Source: Pseudomonadota bacterium
GTDB lineage: Bacteria; Pseudomonadota; Alphaproteobacteria; Dongiales; Dongiaceae
Direction of reading: 5' to 3'
DNA: 34,565 nt
Assembly (NCBI GenBank): GCA_016183985.1
Contig: JACPDN010000008.1
Coordinates: 1 to 34,565, forward strand
In this document: piece by piece, positions 12,896 through 21,671 of the stretch
Layout: each line of letters starts with the position of its first letter
Numbering within the stretch: the stretch's first letter is position 1
Notes under the pieces: model-generated
Seen by the model: the letters and a program-made list of their open reading frames with translations, nothing else
The model's database searches: none
Told to the model about the DNA's origin: nothing
Made by a program: the position numbers and the translations under genes

Positions 12896-14044
12896 TTACT
12901 GATCCGTTTCCGACTGACCCATGATTTCCTGCGCCGAGAAGTTGATGCCGCAGGTCGGGAAGGAATTGCCGACGAAGAAATTGTCGGACTGATCCTTGTA
13001 GAAGTTCTCGCCATCCTTGAAGTTCGGATCTTCGGCCGTGGCAAGTGGCAGGCGCACCGATTGCGGCACGATCTCGCCTTCGAGCGCCGCGATCGCGGTC
13101 TTGATGGCGACCGCCACCTGGGCCGGACCCGTGCCGCCGGAGGCGCATTTCAGACCATCACCGGCATGTTCCGCACAGAGTTTGCGGAAGCCGTTTTCCG
13201 TTTCGCCGCCAACCGGCACGAAGGGATGACCCGCATCCATCAGCGCGCGCACGGTGCCGGTCGAACCGCCCTGCACCGTCACGCCGACGAACTTCTTGTG
13301 GACCGCGATGGCGTCGGCCGCCACTTTCTGCGCGGTGCCGTCATCCCATTTGCCGACCACTTCGACGGTTTCCCAATTCTTGCCCGAGGCTTTCAAGACT
13401 TCCTGGATGCCGTCATGGCGGTCGCGGTCGACCGAGGTGCCTTCGACACCGCGGACTTCCAGCACCTTGCCGCCGTCCGGAATGTTCTTCACCAGCCAGT
13501 TGGCCCAATACTCGCCAAGGCCCTTCTGGTCGACGTTGACGTTGATCGCCTCGTCGGTGTCGAGCGTGTTATCGAAGGCGACCAGCACGACGCCGGCCTT
13601 TTTCGCGCGCTTGATCACCGGGGTGAAGGCCGCCGGGTTCTGCGCATTGACGACGATGGCGTCGTAACCCGAGGCGATAAAATTATCGACCGCCGCCAGC
13701 TGCGCCGCGAGGTCTTCACCGGTCGAGACGACCTTGAATTCCTTCAGCTTCGCCTTGACGTCCGGCTGCTCGGCATAGGCCTTGGCGGTCTTGATCATCT
13801 GGATACGCCAGGTATTGCCGATGAAGCCGTTCGCCAGCGCGATGCGGTACGGGCCTTCCTTCTTCGGGAACTGGAAGTATTTCGTGTCCTTGGTCCAGGG
13901 AGCAAAGCATTCCGGCTCGGCTCCGGGACCGGAGACGACTTCCTGGGCGATGGTAGCGGTAGCAAAAGATGTGGTGAGAGCGGTAGCGGCCAGCAGCTTC
14001 AGCGCATGCCGAAGGCGCGACCGCCGGAATTTCGGCGCGAACAT
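12896..14044 (-). CDS. sugar ABC transporter substrate-binding protein (periplasmic)
   Basis: A 382-residue binding protein of the ribose/LacI-like periplasmic fold (PBP type 1). A basic start, hydrophobic core and Ala-rich end (MFAPKFRRSR, then AATALTTSFATATIAQ) form a signal peptide of about 33 residues. Typical fold motifs follow: YRIALANGFIGNTWRIQM, DAIVVNAQNP and VVLVAFDN. Four cysteines outside the signal could form disulfides. The ATG at 14044 has GGGAGG six bases upstream; the longer frame upstream has no signal peptide and runs through the promoter. First gene of the operon, so probably repressed by the divergent LacI-family protein. Ligand unknown; a hexose, pentose or sugar acid is likely. 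Confidence 0.9.
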   Translation of the reverse strand: MFAPKFRRSRLRHALKLLAATALTTSFATATIAQEVVSGPGAEPECFAPWTKDTKYFQFPKKEGPYRIALANGFIGNTWRIQMIKTAKAYAEQPDVKAKLKEFKVVSTGEDLAAQLAAVDNFIASGYDAIVVNAQNPAAFTPVIKRAKKAGVVLVAFDNTLDTDEAINVNVDQKGLGEYWANWLVKNIPDGGKVLEVRGVEGTSVDRDRHDGIQEVLKASGKNWETVEVVGKWDDGTAQKVAADAIAVHKKFVGVTVQGGSTGTVRALMDAGHPFVPVGGETENGFRKLCAEHAGDGLKCASGGTGPAQVAVAIKTAIAALEGEIVPQSVRLPLATAEDPNFKDGENFYKDQSDNFFVGNSFPTCGINFSAQEIMGQSETDQ

Positions 14045-14141
14045 TTGAACCTCCCAATGGTCATTCGTGATTGAATTCCCAAACCCGGGCGGATGGGGGC
14101 GATCATGTCGCCCGATTTTCCTGGTCCACGCCGGCAATCTA

Positions 14142-14170
14142 TGGATAATAGGAAATGACAGCGCTGTCAA
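14142..14170 (-). promoter_or_regulatory. sigma-70-type promoter of the sugar ABC operon
   Basis: On the minus strand TTGACA (14170-14165), 17 bases, TATCCA (14147-14142). Expected start near 14135, about 90 bases before the binding-protein ATG. The palindromic operator overlaps its -35. Confidence 0.6.
14156..14169. promoter_or_regulatory. LacI-family operator (14-bp perfect palindrome)
   Basis: TGACAGCGCTGTCA is a perfect palindrome with a central CG-containing core, as LacI-family repressors prefer. It sits between the repressor gene and the ABC operon and covers the -35 end of the operon promoter, so binding would block transcription. Confidence 0.75.
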
Positions 14171-14281
14171 TTGGCCCGATTGCCTAGTAATTGGGCGGGA
14201 GGCTAGGTTGCCGCGGCAGAAGACGGAACGATTCGGCCACAAGAAGCCGCGCGTAACCAAGCCGTCGCAGGGGAGGTTTTC

Positions 14282-15301
14282 ATGCGCAGAAAGCGCAGCA
14301 CGCTGGCCGATGTCGCCAGCCTAGCCGGTGTCAGTGCTGTAACGGTGTCGCGTGCGTTGCGACGTCCGGATATGGTCTCGGCAAAACTGCATGACCGCAT
14401 TCAAGCGGCCGTGCGCGAATTGGCTTACGTGCCCGATGTCGCAGCGAGCCGCCTCGCATCCAATCGCACGCATACGATTGGCGTCATCGTCTCGTCGCTC
14501 ACCAACGGTGTGTTTGCCGATTACATCAACGCGCTGCATGACAACCTGCTGCCAGCGGGCTATCAGGTGCTCATTCTCTCGACGCGCTATTCCGAAGCCG
14601 AGGAAGAAAAGGCGATCGCCACCCTGCTCGGCCAGCACCCGGAAGCGATCATCATCGTCGGCGTCGATCAATCGGAACATGCGCGCCGCCTGTTGGAAAG
14701 CTCCGGCGTGCCGGTGGTGCAGACCTTCCAGCTCACCGACAACCCGATCGATATCAATCTGGGTCTTGATCAGGAACAGGGTGCCTATGAAGCGACCAAG
14801 GCGCTGATCGATCTCGGCCACACACGCGTCGGTGTCATCGCCTCCCGCCTCGATGCCCGCGCCCGTGCCCGTCTCGAAGGCTATTCCCACGCCATGCGCG
14901 AAGCTGGCCTCGACGACACGAAATGGCGCGCGACGACGCCGGAACAGACCACGGTGATGGCCGGCAGCAGACTGCTCGGCGACCTCATCAAGGCCGGCAA
15001 CCAGCCCGAAGCCGTCTTCTGCTGTGACGACCTGCTGGCCCTGGGCGTGCTCTTCGAATGCCAGCGTCGCGGCATCAAGGTGCCGAACCAGATGTCGATC
15101 ATCGGCTACAACAACCTGGAATTCGCGGCGAGTGCCGAACCGCCGCTCGCCACCGTCGCAACGCCCCGCTACGAAATGGGCCGGATGGCGGCCGAAATCG
15201 TGCGCAAGATCATCGAATCCGGCGAACGGCCACCAAACAATAAAATCGATGTGGGCTACACCCTGGAACTCAGGGGCAGCGTCGGCAGACGCCGCGCTTA
15301 G
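14282..15301 (+). CDS. LacI-family transcriptional repressor, GntR (gluconate)-like
   Basis: A 339-residue repressor. The N-terminal helix-turn-helix is TLADVASLAGVSAVTVSRAL (7-26), followed by the hinge helix (DVAASRLASNRTHTIGVIV) and the periplasmic-binding-protein-like sensor domain (about 63-330), in which GVFADYINAL, CCDDLLALGVLFECQRRGIKVP and the C-terminal TPRYEMGRMAAEIV resemble E. coli GntR/IdnR. The ATG at 14282 follows GGGGAGG. It is divergent from the sugar ABC operon and likely its regulator, released by a sugar or sugar acid. Its stop codon overlaps the convergent lipid A deacylase gene by four bases. Confidence 0.88.
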   Translation: MRRKRSTLADVASLAGVSAVTVSRALRRPDMVSAKLHDRIQAAVRELAYVPDVAASRLASNRTHTIGVIVSSLTNGVFADYINALHDNLLPAGYQVLILSTRYSEAEEEKAIATLLGQHPEAIIIVGVDQSEHARRLLESSGVPVVQTFQLTDNPIDINLGLDQEQGAYEATKALIDLGHTRVGVIASRLDARARARLEGYSHAMREAGLDDTKWRATTPEQTTVMAGSRLLGDLIKAGNQPEAVFCCDDLLALGVLFECQRRGIKVPNQMSIIGYNNLEFAASAEPPLATVATPRYEMGRMAAEIVRKIIESGERPPNNKIDVGYTLELRGSVGRRRA

Positions 15302-16320
15302 AAGCCGACCGTCAGGTTGATATTGGCGAATTCCGTGTCGTCGTCCTGGCCTTCGAATTCTTCCGTGCGGTAGGTGAAACCGGCGTCGAGTTTCACATTG
15401 CCCGACCAGAACAGGGAAACGCCGCCGACGAGATCGCCGACGAAGTGTTCCTTGTCGACGCTGCGGCTGTCGCGCCAGGTATTGCCGTCGAGGAAGATGT
15501 TTTGTGCCACCGCGCGGCCTTGCGCGCCGACATAGAAATAGAAGCCGAACGGATCTTCGAGATAATCGGCGTTGAAATAGCTGGTACCGGAAAGCGAGGG
15601 GCGGATGCGGTTGGGGCCGTAATCGGCCTCTAAGTTGCGCCCGAAGCGCAGCATGGTGCCGACCTCGCCATAGGTCATGACATTGCCGAGCGTCACCCCC
15701 GCTTCCGGGATGGCGTCGACCGCGAAGCCGCTGCCGAGCGGCTGGATGAAGCGGTATTTGCGCTCATAGGTCAGCATGATGCCGGGCTCGTTATGGATCT
15801 GCCGGTCCCAGCCATTCGCGGAATCGATGCCGATGAACTGATGCCAGTCATTCTGAACGGGGCGCCCTTGCGCCGCGGGACCGACGATGCCGGCGAGGAG
15901 TTCCAGATGATCGAGCCGCCGCCGGTCGGTGTCCTGGATGAGGCTGACGCCGCCATAGGCCCAACCGGCATAGGGCCGGTCATCAGGATCGGGATCCTCG
16001 GTGCTGGTATCCTCGGGGGTGAAGATGCTCTGCCCGAAGATCACCTGATAGCGCCGCGAAACCTCGGCCCCGGTATCGAACAGGCCGATCGCGGACATGC
16101 CGTCGAAGGGGGCGGCCCAGCCGCTCTCCGGCGCCACATCGGGCCCTAGATAATTGAATTCGAAACCCTGCGTGTAGGCCTGATCGTCGTCGGAATAGAT
16201 CGAATCATTCTCTTCGGTCAGCGTGACGCGCCCGAGATCGTCCGCCAAGGCCGGTGCGGCGGCGATCGAGAGACTGAGCGGCGGCAGGATGCGGCAGAGC
16301 GCGGAAAGCTTATTGAACAT
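15298..16320 (-). CDS. lipid A deacylase, LpxR family (outer-membrane beta-barrel)
   Basis: A 340-residue outer-membrane protein: a signal peptide (about 1-27, ending APALA), then many short alternating strands and a C-terminal strand ending in Phe (NINLTVGF), as in beta-barrels. LpxR (DUF2219) enzymes remove the 3'-acyloxyacyl group of lipid A and use calcium. Conserved family positions seen are ENDS (37-40), AYTQGFEF (48-55), DRPYAGWAYGG (114-124) and the His in NDWHQF (160). The ATG at 16320 is used because the signal peptide starts there; the upstream extension is not protein-like. The ribosome site GGAAAA is weak. It is not obviously in an operon with its neighbours. Confidence 0.85.
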   Translation of the reverse strand: MFNKLSALCRILPPLSLSIAAAPALADDLGRVTLTEENDSIYSDDDQAYTQGFEFNYLGPDVAPESGWAAPFDGMSAIGLFDTGAEVSRRYQVIFGQSIFTPEDTSTEDPDPDDRPYAGWAYGGVSLIQDTDRRRLDHLELLAGIVGPAAQGRPVQNDWHQFIGIDSANGWDRQIHNEPGIMLTYERKYRFIQPLGSGFAVDAIPEAGVTLGNVMTYGEVGTMLRFGRNLEADYGPNRIRPSLSGTSYFNADYLEDPFGFYFYVGAQGRAVAQNIFLDGNTWRDSRSVDKEHFVGDLVGGVSLFWSGNVKLDAGFTYRTEEFEGQDDDTEFANINLTVGF

Positions 16321-16460
16321 GATTTTCCGAACGGAATCGAACTGGCAGCGGAAACATGCGCGCCCCTTCGAAAGTTCCGCGCAATCCGTCAGCTGCCTGT
16401 CAAGAAAACGGCGAGCCAGGCTGAAAAGCAAATCACGTCAATGTGTTGCGATCCCAGCGG

Positions 16461-19400
16461 TCACTCGGCATGCGGCGACTGCACCAAAGGTGCCGAATGA
16501 TGCACCGTATCCTTCTTGGCGAATTTCCGCACCACCACATAGAAGGCCGGCGTGAAGATGAGGCCGAAGAAGGTGACGCCGATCATGCCATAGAAGACGG
16601 CAGTACCGAGCGACTGGCGCATCTCGGCGCCCGCCCCCTTGGCAATTACCAGCGGCAACACGCCGAGGATGAAAGCGAAGGAGGTCATCAAGATCGGCCT
16701 GAGGCGCGTCTGCGCGGCATCGGTCGCGGCCCTGAAGCGATCGGCGCCGTCCTCTTCCGCCTGCTTGGCAAATTCGACGATGAGGATGGCGTTCTTGGCG
16801 GCCAAGCCGATCAGCACGACGAAGCCGACCTGCGCCAGGATATTGACCTCGATGTGCCGGAAGAGCAGCCCGCTCACCGCGGCCAGCAGGCACATGGGTA
16901 CGATCAGCACGACCGAGAGCGGCAGCGACCAGCTCTCATATTGCGCGGCGAGCACCAGGAAGACGAAGACCACGGCCGCCGCGAAGACCAGTAGACCGGT
17001 ATTGCCGGCAAGCTTCTGCTGATAGGCAAGCTCGGTCCATTCGAAGCCGAAACCATCCGGCAGGTTTTCGGCCGCGATCTCCTCCATGCGCTGCAGGCCA
17101 TAGCCCGCCGAGAAGCCGGGCTTGGTGCTGCCCTGCACTTCGACCGCCTGATAGAGATTGTAGCGCGGCACGCGATAGGGCCCGGTCACGTCGTTGAAAG
17201 CAGCGACCGAGCCCAGCGGCACCATGTCGCCATTGGCATTGCGCGTCTTCAAATTCGCAATGTCGTGCAGATCCTGCCGGAAGGCGCCATCGGCTTGCGC
17301 GGTCACACGGTAGGTGCGGCCGAGGTAATTGAACTCGTTGACGAAGCTGGAACCGACATAGACCTCGAGCGTCTTGAACACCTGATCGGCCGAGACGCCC
17401 AGCATCTCGGCTTTCGCGCGGTCGATATCGGCAAAGATCTTCGGCGTCTTGGTGTTGAAGAGCGAGAACACGCCCATCAATCCCGGATCCTGATTGGCGC
17501 TGGCGATGATGCCGTGCATCGCCTCTTCCAGCGCATGCAGCCCACGCCCGCGACGGTCTTGCAGCATCATCTTGAAGCCGCCGGCATTGCCGATGCCGCG
17601 CACCGGCGGCGGTGCGATGACGATGATGAAGGCGCCCTGCACGGCGCTCAAATTCTTCTGCAGCTTCTGGATCATCGCATCGGCGCTCAAGCCCCGTGCC
17701 GCGCGTTCCGGGAAGGGCAGCATCGGCACGAAGATGGCGCCGGCATTGGGGGCGTTGGTGAAAGTGGCGCCGTCGAAGCCGGCGAACTGCACGGCATGCG
17801 CCACACCTTCGGTCCCCTGGATGATCTTCGCCGCCTGCCGGATCAACGCATCGGTCCGTTCCAGCGATGACCCCGGCGGCAATTGCAGGACGGTGATGAG
17901 ATAGCCCTGATCCTGCTGCGGGATGAAACCGGTGGGCGCGCGGTTGAACTGCCAGCCGGTGAGGGCAATGAGGCCGGCATAGACCACGAGCATCACGATG
18001 GAGAGCCGCACCAGGCGCCGCGTGAGGGAGCCATAGCCGCCCGAGAGCCGGTCGAAGACATTGTTGAAGCCGCCGAAGAAACCACGGATACCACGGGTGA
18101 TGATGTTGCCGCGCGGCGGGCTGTGGTCATGCGGCTTGAACAGCACTGCGCAAAGCGCCGGCGACAATGTCAGCGAAACAAAGCAGGAGATGACGGTCGC
18201 GGCCGCAATGGTGACGGCAAACTGCCGGAAGAACTGGCCAGAAATGCCGGTGATGAAGGCGGCCGGCACGAAGACCGCCGTGAGCACCAAGGCAATGGCG
18301 ATGAGGGCGCCACCCACTTCATCCATGGTGCGCTTGGTAGCCTCGCGGGGGGCGAGCCCCAAGCGCAGATTGCGCTCGACATTCTCGACGACGACGATGG
18401 CGTCATCGACGACGATGCCGACCGCGAGCACCAGACCGAACAGCGACAAATTGTTGAGCGAATAGCCCATCGCCGCCAGCACCACGAAGGTGCCCACGAG
18501 CGAGACCGGAATGGCGACGATCGGAATGAGCGAGGCGCGCCAGCTCTGCAGGAACAAGATGACGACGATCACCACCAGGATGACGGCTTCGTAGATCGTC
18601 TTGATCACCTCATGCACCGATTCGGCGATGAATTCGGTGGGGTTGTAGACGATGCTGTGCTTCAGCCCCGTGGGGAAGCTCTTGGCGAGCTCGTCCATCG
18701 TCTTCAGCACGGTTTCGGCGGTGGCCAGCGCGTTCGATCCGGGCCGCTGGAAGATCAGCAGGGCGACCGCCTGCCGGTCGTCGAGATAGGAATTGGTGCT
18801 GTAATCCTGCGCGCCGATCTCGACGCGGCCGATATCGCGGATGCGGGTGATGGCGCCGTTGGGTTCCGACTTCACCACGATGTTGCCGAATTGCCGCGTG
18901 TCGGAGAGCCGTCCCAGCGTCTCGATATTGAGCTGGAAGGCGCCTGGCACCGGCACTGGCGGCTGGTTGAGGGCACCGGCTGCCACCTGCACGTTCTGCG
19001 CCTGCAGCGCCGTCACCACTTCGCTCGCCGTCAGATTGCGCGCGGCGATCTTTTCCGGGTCCAGCCAGACGCGCATCGAATAATCGCGCGCACCGAAGAT
19101 GCGCACGTCGCCCACGCCGTCGAGGCGCGCCAGCACATCCTTGATCTGCAAGGTGGCATAGTTCGACATATAGAGCTGGTCGCGCGTCTTATCCGGCGAG
19201 GTGAGATGGATCACCATCATCAGATCCGGCGAATTCTTGCGCACGGTGACACCGATGCGCCGCACTTCTTCCGGCAGCCTCGGCTCCGCCGCCGAGACGC
19301 GGTTCTGCACCAGCACCTGGGCGATGTCGAGATTGGTGCCAAGCTTGAAGGTCGCCGTCACCACCAGATTGCCGTCGCCGGTCGCCTGCGACGTGAGGTA

Positions 19401-19634
19401 CAGCATGTTCTCGACGCCGTTCACCTCCTGCTCCAGCGGCGTCGCCACGGTGTTGCTGACCACTTCAGCCGAGGCACCGGGATAGGAGGCACGGATTTCG
19501 ATCGTCGGCGGCGCGATCTCCGGGTATTGCGCGACCGGCAAGGTGAAATAGGCAGCGGCACCCACCAGGGTGACGAAGACCGACAGCACAGTCGCAAAGA
19601 TCGGGCGGTCGATGAAAAAATGCGAGAAGCGCAT
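16461..19634 (-). CDS. RND (HAE-1) multidrug efflux pump, inner-membrane subunit (first system)
   Basis: A 1057-residue AcrB/MexB-type proton-driven pump with twelve transmembrane segments and two large periplasmic loops. The N-terminus MRFSHFFIDRPIFATVLS, the proton-relay pair Asp410-Asp411 in GIVVDDAIVVVENVER and the later GLAAKNAILIVEFA with the relay lysine are present, so it should be active. Length is normal. It starts 15 bases after the adaptor gene. The partner outer-membrane channel is not encoded nearby. Substrates are probably drugs, dyes, detergents or similar hydrophobic compounds. Confidence 0.93.
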   Translation of the reverse strand: MRFSHFFIDRPIFATVLSVFVTLVGAAAYFTLPVAQYPEIAPPTIEIRASYPGASAEVVSNTVATPLEQEVNGVENMLYLTSQATGDGNLVVTATFKLGTNLDIAQVLVQNRVSAAEPRLPEEVRRIGVTVRKNSPDLMMVIHLTSPDKTRDQLYMSNYATLQIKDVLARLDGVGDVRIFGARDYSMRVWLDPEKIAARNLTASEVVTALQAQNVQVAAGALNQPPVPVPGAFQLNIETLGRLSDTRQFGNIVVKSEPNGAITRIRDIGRVEIGAQDYSTNSYLDDRQAVALLIFQRPGSNALATAETVLKTMDELAKSFPTGLKHSIVYNPTEFIAESVHEVIKTIYEAVILVVIVVILFLQSWRASLIPIVAIPVSLVGTFVVLAAMGYSLNNLSLFGLVLAVGIVVDDAIVVVENVERNLRLGLAPREATKRTMDEVGGALIAIALVLTAVFVPAAFITGISGQFFRQFAVTIAAATVISCFVSLTLSPALCAVLFKPHDHSPPRGNIITRGIRGFFGGFNNVFDRLSGGYGSLTRRLVRLSIVMLVVYAGLIALTGWQFNRAPTGFIPQQDQGYLITVLQLPPGSSLERTDALIRQAAKIIQGTEGVAHAVQFAGFDGATFTNAPNAGAIFVPMLPFPERAARGLSADAMIQKLQKNLSAVQGAFIIVIAPPPVRGIGNAGGFKMMLQDRRGRGLHALEEAMHGIIASANQDPGLMGVFSLFNTKTPKIFADIDRAKAEMLGVSADQVFKTLEVYVGSSFVNEFNYLGRTYRVTAQADGAFRQDLHDIANLKTRNANGDMVPLGSVAAFNDVTGPYRVPRYNLYQAVEVQGSTKPGFSAGYGLQRMEEIAAENLPDGFGFEWTELAYQQKLAGNTGLLVFAAAVVFVFLVLAAQYESWSLPLSVVLIVPMCLLAAVSGLLFRHIEVNILAQVGFVVLIGLAAKNAILIVEFAKQAEEDGADRFRAATDAAQTRLRPILMTSFAFILGVLPLVIAKGAGAEMRQSLGTAVFYGMIGVTFFGLIFTPAFYVVVRKFAKKDTVHHSAPLVQSPHAE

Positions 19635-19649
19635 GGGTGTCGGCGCTCC

Positions 19650-20915
19650 TTAATTCTGCGGCTTTGCTTCGATCTTGCCGGGCGACGGTGCCACCTTGGC
19701 ACCGGGGCGCGCCCTGAGCAGACCGTCGATGATGATCTGCTCATCGCCGGTCAGGCCCTCGCGGACCACGCGCAGCCCCTCGATCAGCGGGCCGGGGCGC
19801 ACCACGCGCGGCTCCACCGTGCCATCTTCCTTCACCGTCATGACGATCTTCTGCGATTGGTCGGAGAGGATCGCCGTATCGGGGATCAGCACTGCGTCAT
19901 AAGGATCCGAGCCCGGAATGCGGATGCGACCGAACTGGCCCGGCGTGATCAGGAGCTTCTCATTGGGGAAAACGGCGCGGGCGCGGATCGTGCCTGTCGT
20001 GCGGTCGACCTGATTGTTGACGAAATCCATGCGGCCCTCGAGCGGCCAGTCCTTTTCGTCGGTGAGATGGGCGGCGACCTTCAGCTTTTCATCGCGGGCG
20101 GAGGTGAGCCTGCCGGAAGCGGCGGCGCGCTGATAGGCCAGGAAATCCGCCTCGCTCACATCGAAGCTGAAATGGATGGGGTCGAGCGACACGATCGAGG
20201 CGAGTGGCATGGCACCGCCGCCATCGCCGCCGGTGATCAGATTGCCGACGCTCACCTGGTGATTGCCGATACGCCCCGACATGGGGGCGAGCACGCGGGT
20301 GAAGCTGAGATTGAGCTTGGCCGAAGCGATGGCGGCCTTGGCGACCTCCGCATCGGCCGCGGCGGACAGCATTTCCTGCTGCCGCTCGTCGAACGTGCTC
20401 TGCGAGACGAAATCGCTTTTCTTCAACTTGTCGGCGCGCGCCAGCTGCTGCTTGGCAAGATCGAAACGCGCCTGAGCGGAATTGAGCGCCGCCTGAGCCG
20501 AAGTGAGCGTGATCTCGAAGGGCCTGGGATCGACGACGAAAAGAAGATCGCCCTCCTTCACCATCTGGCCGTCGGTGAAGTGGATCGATTCCAGATAGCC
20601 GCTGACACGCGCACGGATCTCGACGGAATCGACCGGCTCGAACTGGCCGGTGAATTCGTCCCATTCCGTGATCTCTTTGACAAGCGGCTTCGCAACGGTG
20701 ACTGGCGCCGGGGCGGCAGGTGCCGCCGCCTGCGCCATGCCGGTCCCTTGGTAATGCTGGAAGTAGTAGTAACCGCCGGCAAAGACGACAGCACCCACCA
20801 ACAGGATGCCGACGATCCAGCGCGGATGATGCTGTCGCGGCTGATGCGGCGCTTGTGAGACATTTGCCGTCGAAGGTTCCGACGCGGACTCTGGCGGACT
20901 CGCTGGATCAGTCAT
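19650..20915 (-). CDS. RND efflux periplasmic adaptor (membrane fusion protein), first system
   Basis: A 421-residue adaptor. A Pro/Ser-rich cytoplasmic start is followed by one transmembrane anchor (WIVGILLVGAVVFAGGYYYF, about 33-52) rather than a lipoprotein signal. The lipoyl half-motifs (VEIRARVSGYLESIHF), a helical hairpin rich in Ala/Gln (about 140-205), and the beta-barrel part with GRMDFVNNQVDRTTGTIRAR follow in normal order. It joins the pump to an outer-membrane channel. First gene of a two-gene operon. Start ATG at 20915 with AGGTGGGG upstream. Confidence 0.92.
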   Translation of the reverse strand: MTDPASPPESASEPSTANVSQAPHQPRQHHPRWIVGILLVGAVVFAGGYYYFQHYQGTGMAQAAAPAAPAPVTVAKPLVKEITEWDEFTGQFEPVDSVEIRARVSGYLESIHFTDGQMVKEGDLLFVVDPRPFEITLTSAQAALNSAQARFDLAKQQLARADKLKKSDFVSQSTFDERQQEMLSAAADAEVAKAAIASAKLNLSFTRVLAPMSGRIGNHQVSVGNLITGGDGGGAMPLASIVSLDPIHFSFDVSEADFLAYQRAAASGRLTSARDEKLKVAAHLTDEKDWPLEGRMDFVNNQVDRTTGTIRARAVFPNEKLLITPGQFGRIRIPGSDPYDAVLIPDTAILSDQSQKIVMTVKEDGTVEPRVVRPGPLIEGLRVVREGLTGDEQIIIDGLLRARPGAKVAPSPGKIEAKPQN

Positions 20916-20947
20916 CCCGTCCCCACCTTGTCTTATTGATTGCCCGC

Positions 20948-20977
20948 ATCATCTCAAGCCGACAGCGCTTTCGTCAA
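20948..20977 (-). promoter_or_regulatory. possible sigma-70 promoter of the first RND operon
   Basis: Minus strand TTGACG (20977-20972), 18 bases, GATGAT (20953-20948), with an expected start about 26 bases before the adaptor ATG. The match is moderate. Confidence 0.35.
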
Positions 20978-21082
20978 CGCCATGCAGCAATTCCATATTC
21001 CGATTGCGGGTAAGTGGGAGGGAGGAATGCGCCCCCAAGCCCGGGGCTCACGCTTATGCAAGACCGTGTAAGGGGCAATGCC

Positions 21083-21589
21083 TCAGAGCGTGCCGATATA
21101 ATCGGGCTTTCCCAGAGGAACGCCTTTATGGCGCAGGATGTCGTAGGCAGTTGTCACGTGGAAGAAATAATTCGGCAGAGCGAAGTTCAGCAGGTAATCG
21201 GCACCAGTGAATGTGACCTCCCGCGATCGGAGCTTCAGGACGACCGTGCGCGCTTCAGCGCTGGCAAGATCGGCCTCGGTGACACTTTTCGCGAAGGCGA
21301 TGGTCTTGTCGATGCGCGCATAAAGCTCGGCGAAACTGGTCTCGGTATCGGGAAAGCTTGGATTCTCCTTGGCCGATAGCCGCGCCGCGCAGCCCTTAGC
21401 GCTGTCAGAAGCAAGTTGCACCTGGCGGATCAAGTTATACATGTCGTCGTAAAGCCGCGCCTCCAGCAGCTCGGCCGGCGCCAAGCCCTTCTCGGCGGCG
21501 AAGGCTTCGCCCTTCTTCAGGATGGCGGTGAGACTCTCCAAGCCACGGATAAGCACGGGGACCGAGGCGCGATAGATCGAGAAAGACAT
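21083..21589 (-). CDS. DUF1993 family protein
   Basis: A 168-residue soluble protein of the DUF1993 family. It starts MSFSIYRASVPVLIRGLESL at the ATG at 21589, with GGAGGT five bases upstream, and includes LLEARLYDDMYNLIRQVQLASD and the C-terminal DYLLNFALPNYFFHVTTAYDILR. The family forms a DinB-like four-helix bundle with no proven activity; its conserved histidines and tyrosines hint at ligand or metal binding. It follows the MDR oxidoreductase by 82 bases on the same strand and may be co-transcribed. The open frame reaches 49 codons further upstream without protein-like content. Confidence 0.85.
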   Translation of the reverse strand: MSFSIYRASVPVLIRGLESLTAILKKGEAFAAEKGLAPAELLEARLYDDMYNLIRQVQLASDSAKGCAARLSAKENPSFPDTETSFAELYARIDKTIAFAKSVTEADLASAEARTVVLKLRSREVTFTGADYLLNFALPNYFFHVTTAYDILRHKGVPLGKPDYIGTL

Positions 21590-21671
21590 GAATGACCTCC
21601 AAAAGCGGCGAATTGAGAGGATCGGGAAAGAATCGAGCAGGATCGGATGAGGTATTCCCCGAGAGGCTTGC

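Noticed and set aside
12083-14074. Open frame of about 660 codons opposite the sugar ATPase and binding-protein genes
   Set aside because: Antisense shadow without domains; the minus-strand genes are certain.
16321-16460. Upstream extension of the lipid A deacylase frame to 16431
   Set aside because: The added 37 residues would bury the signal peptide; the ATG at 16320 starts it correctly.
17883-20858. Very long open frame (about 990 codons) on the plus strand opposite the first RND pump and adaptor
   Set aside because: It is antisense to two clear genes, rich in Arg/Asp/Gly/His/Ala with no family motif, and is what high GC third positions produce on the opposite strand.
20960-20977. Partial match to the LacI operator (GACAGCGCT) in front of the first RND operon
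   Set aside because: Only one half fits; the other arm is interrupted, so it is probably chance.
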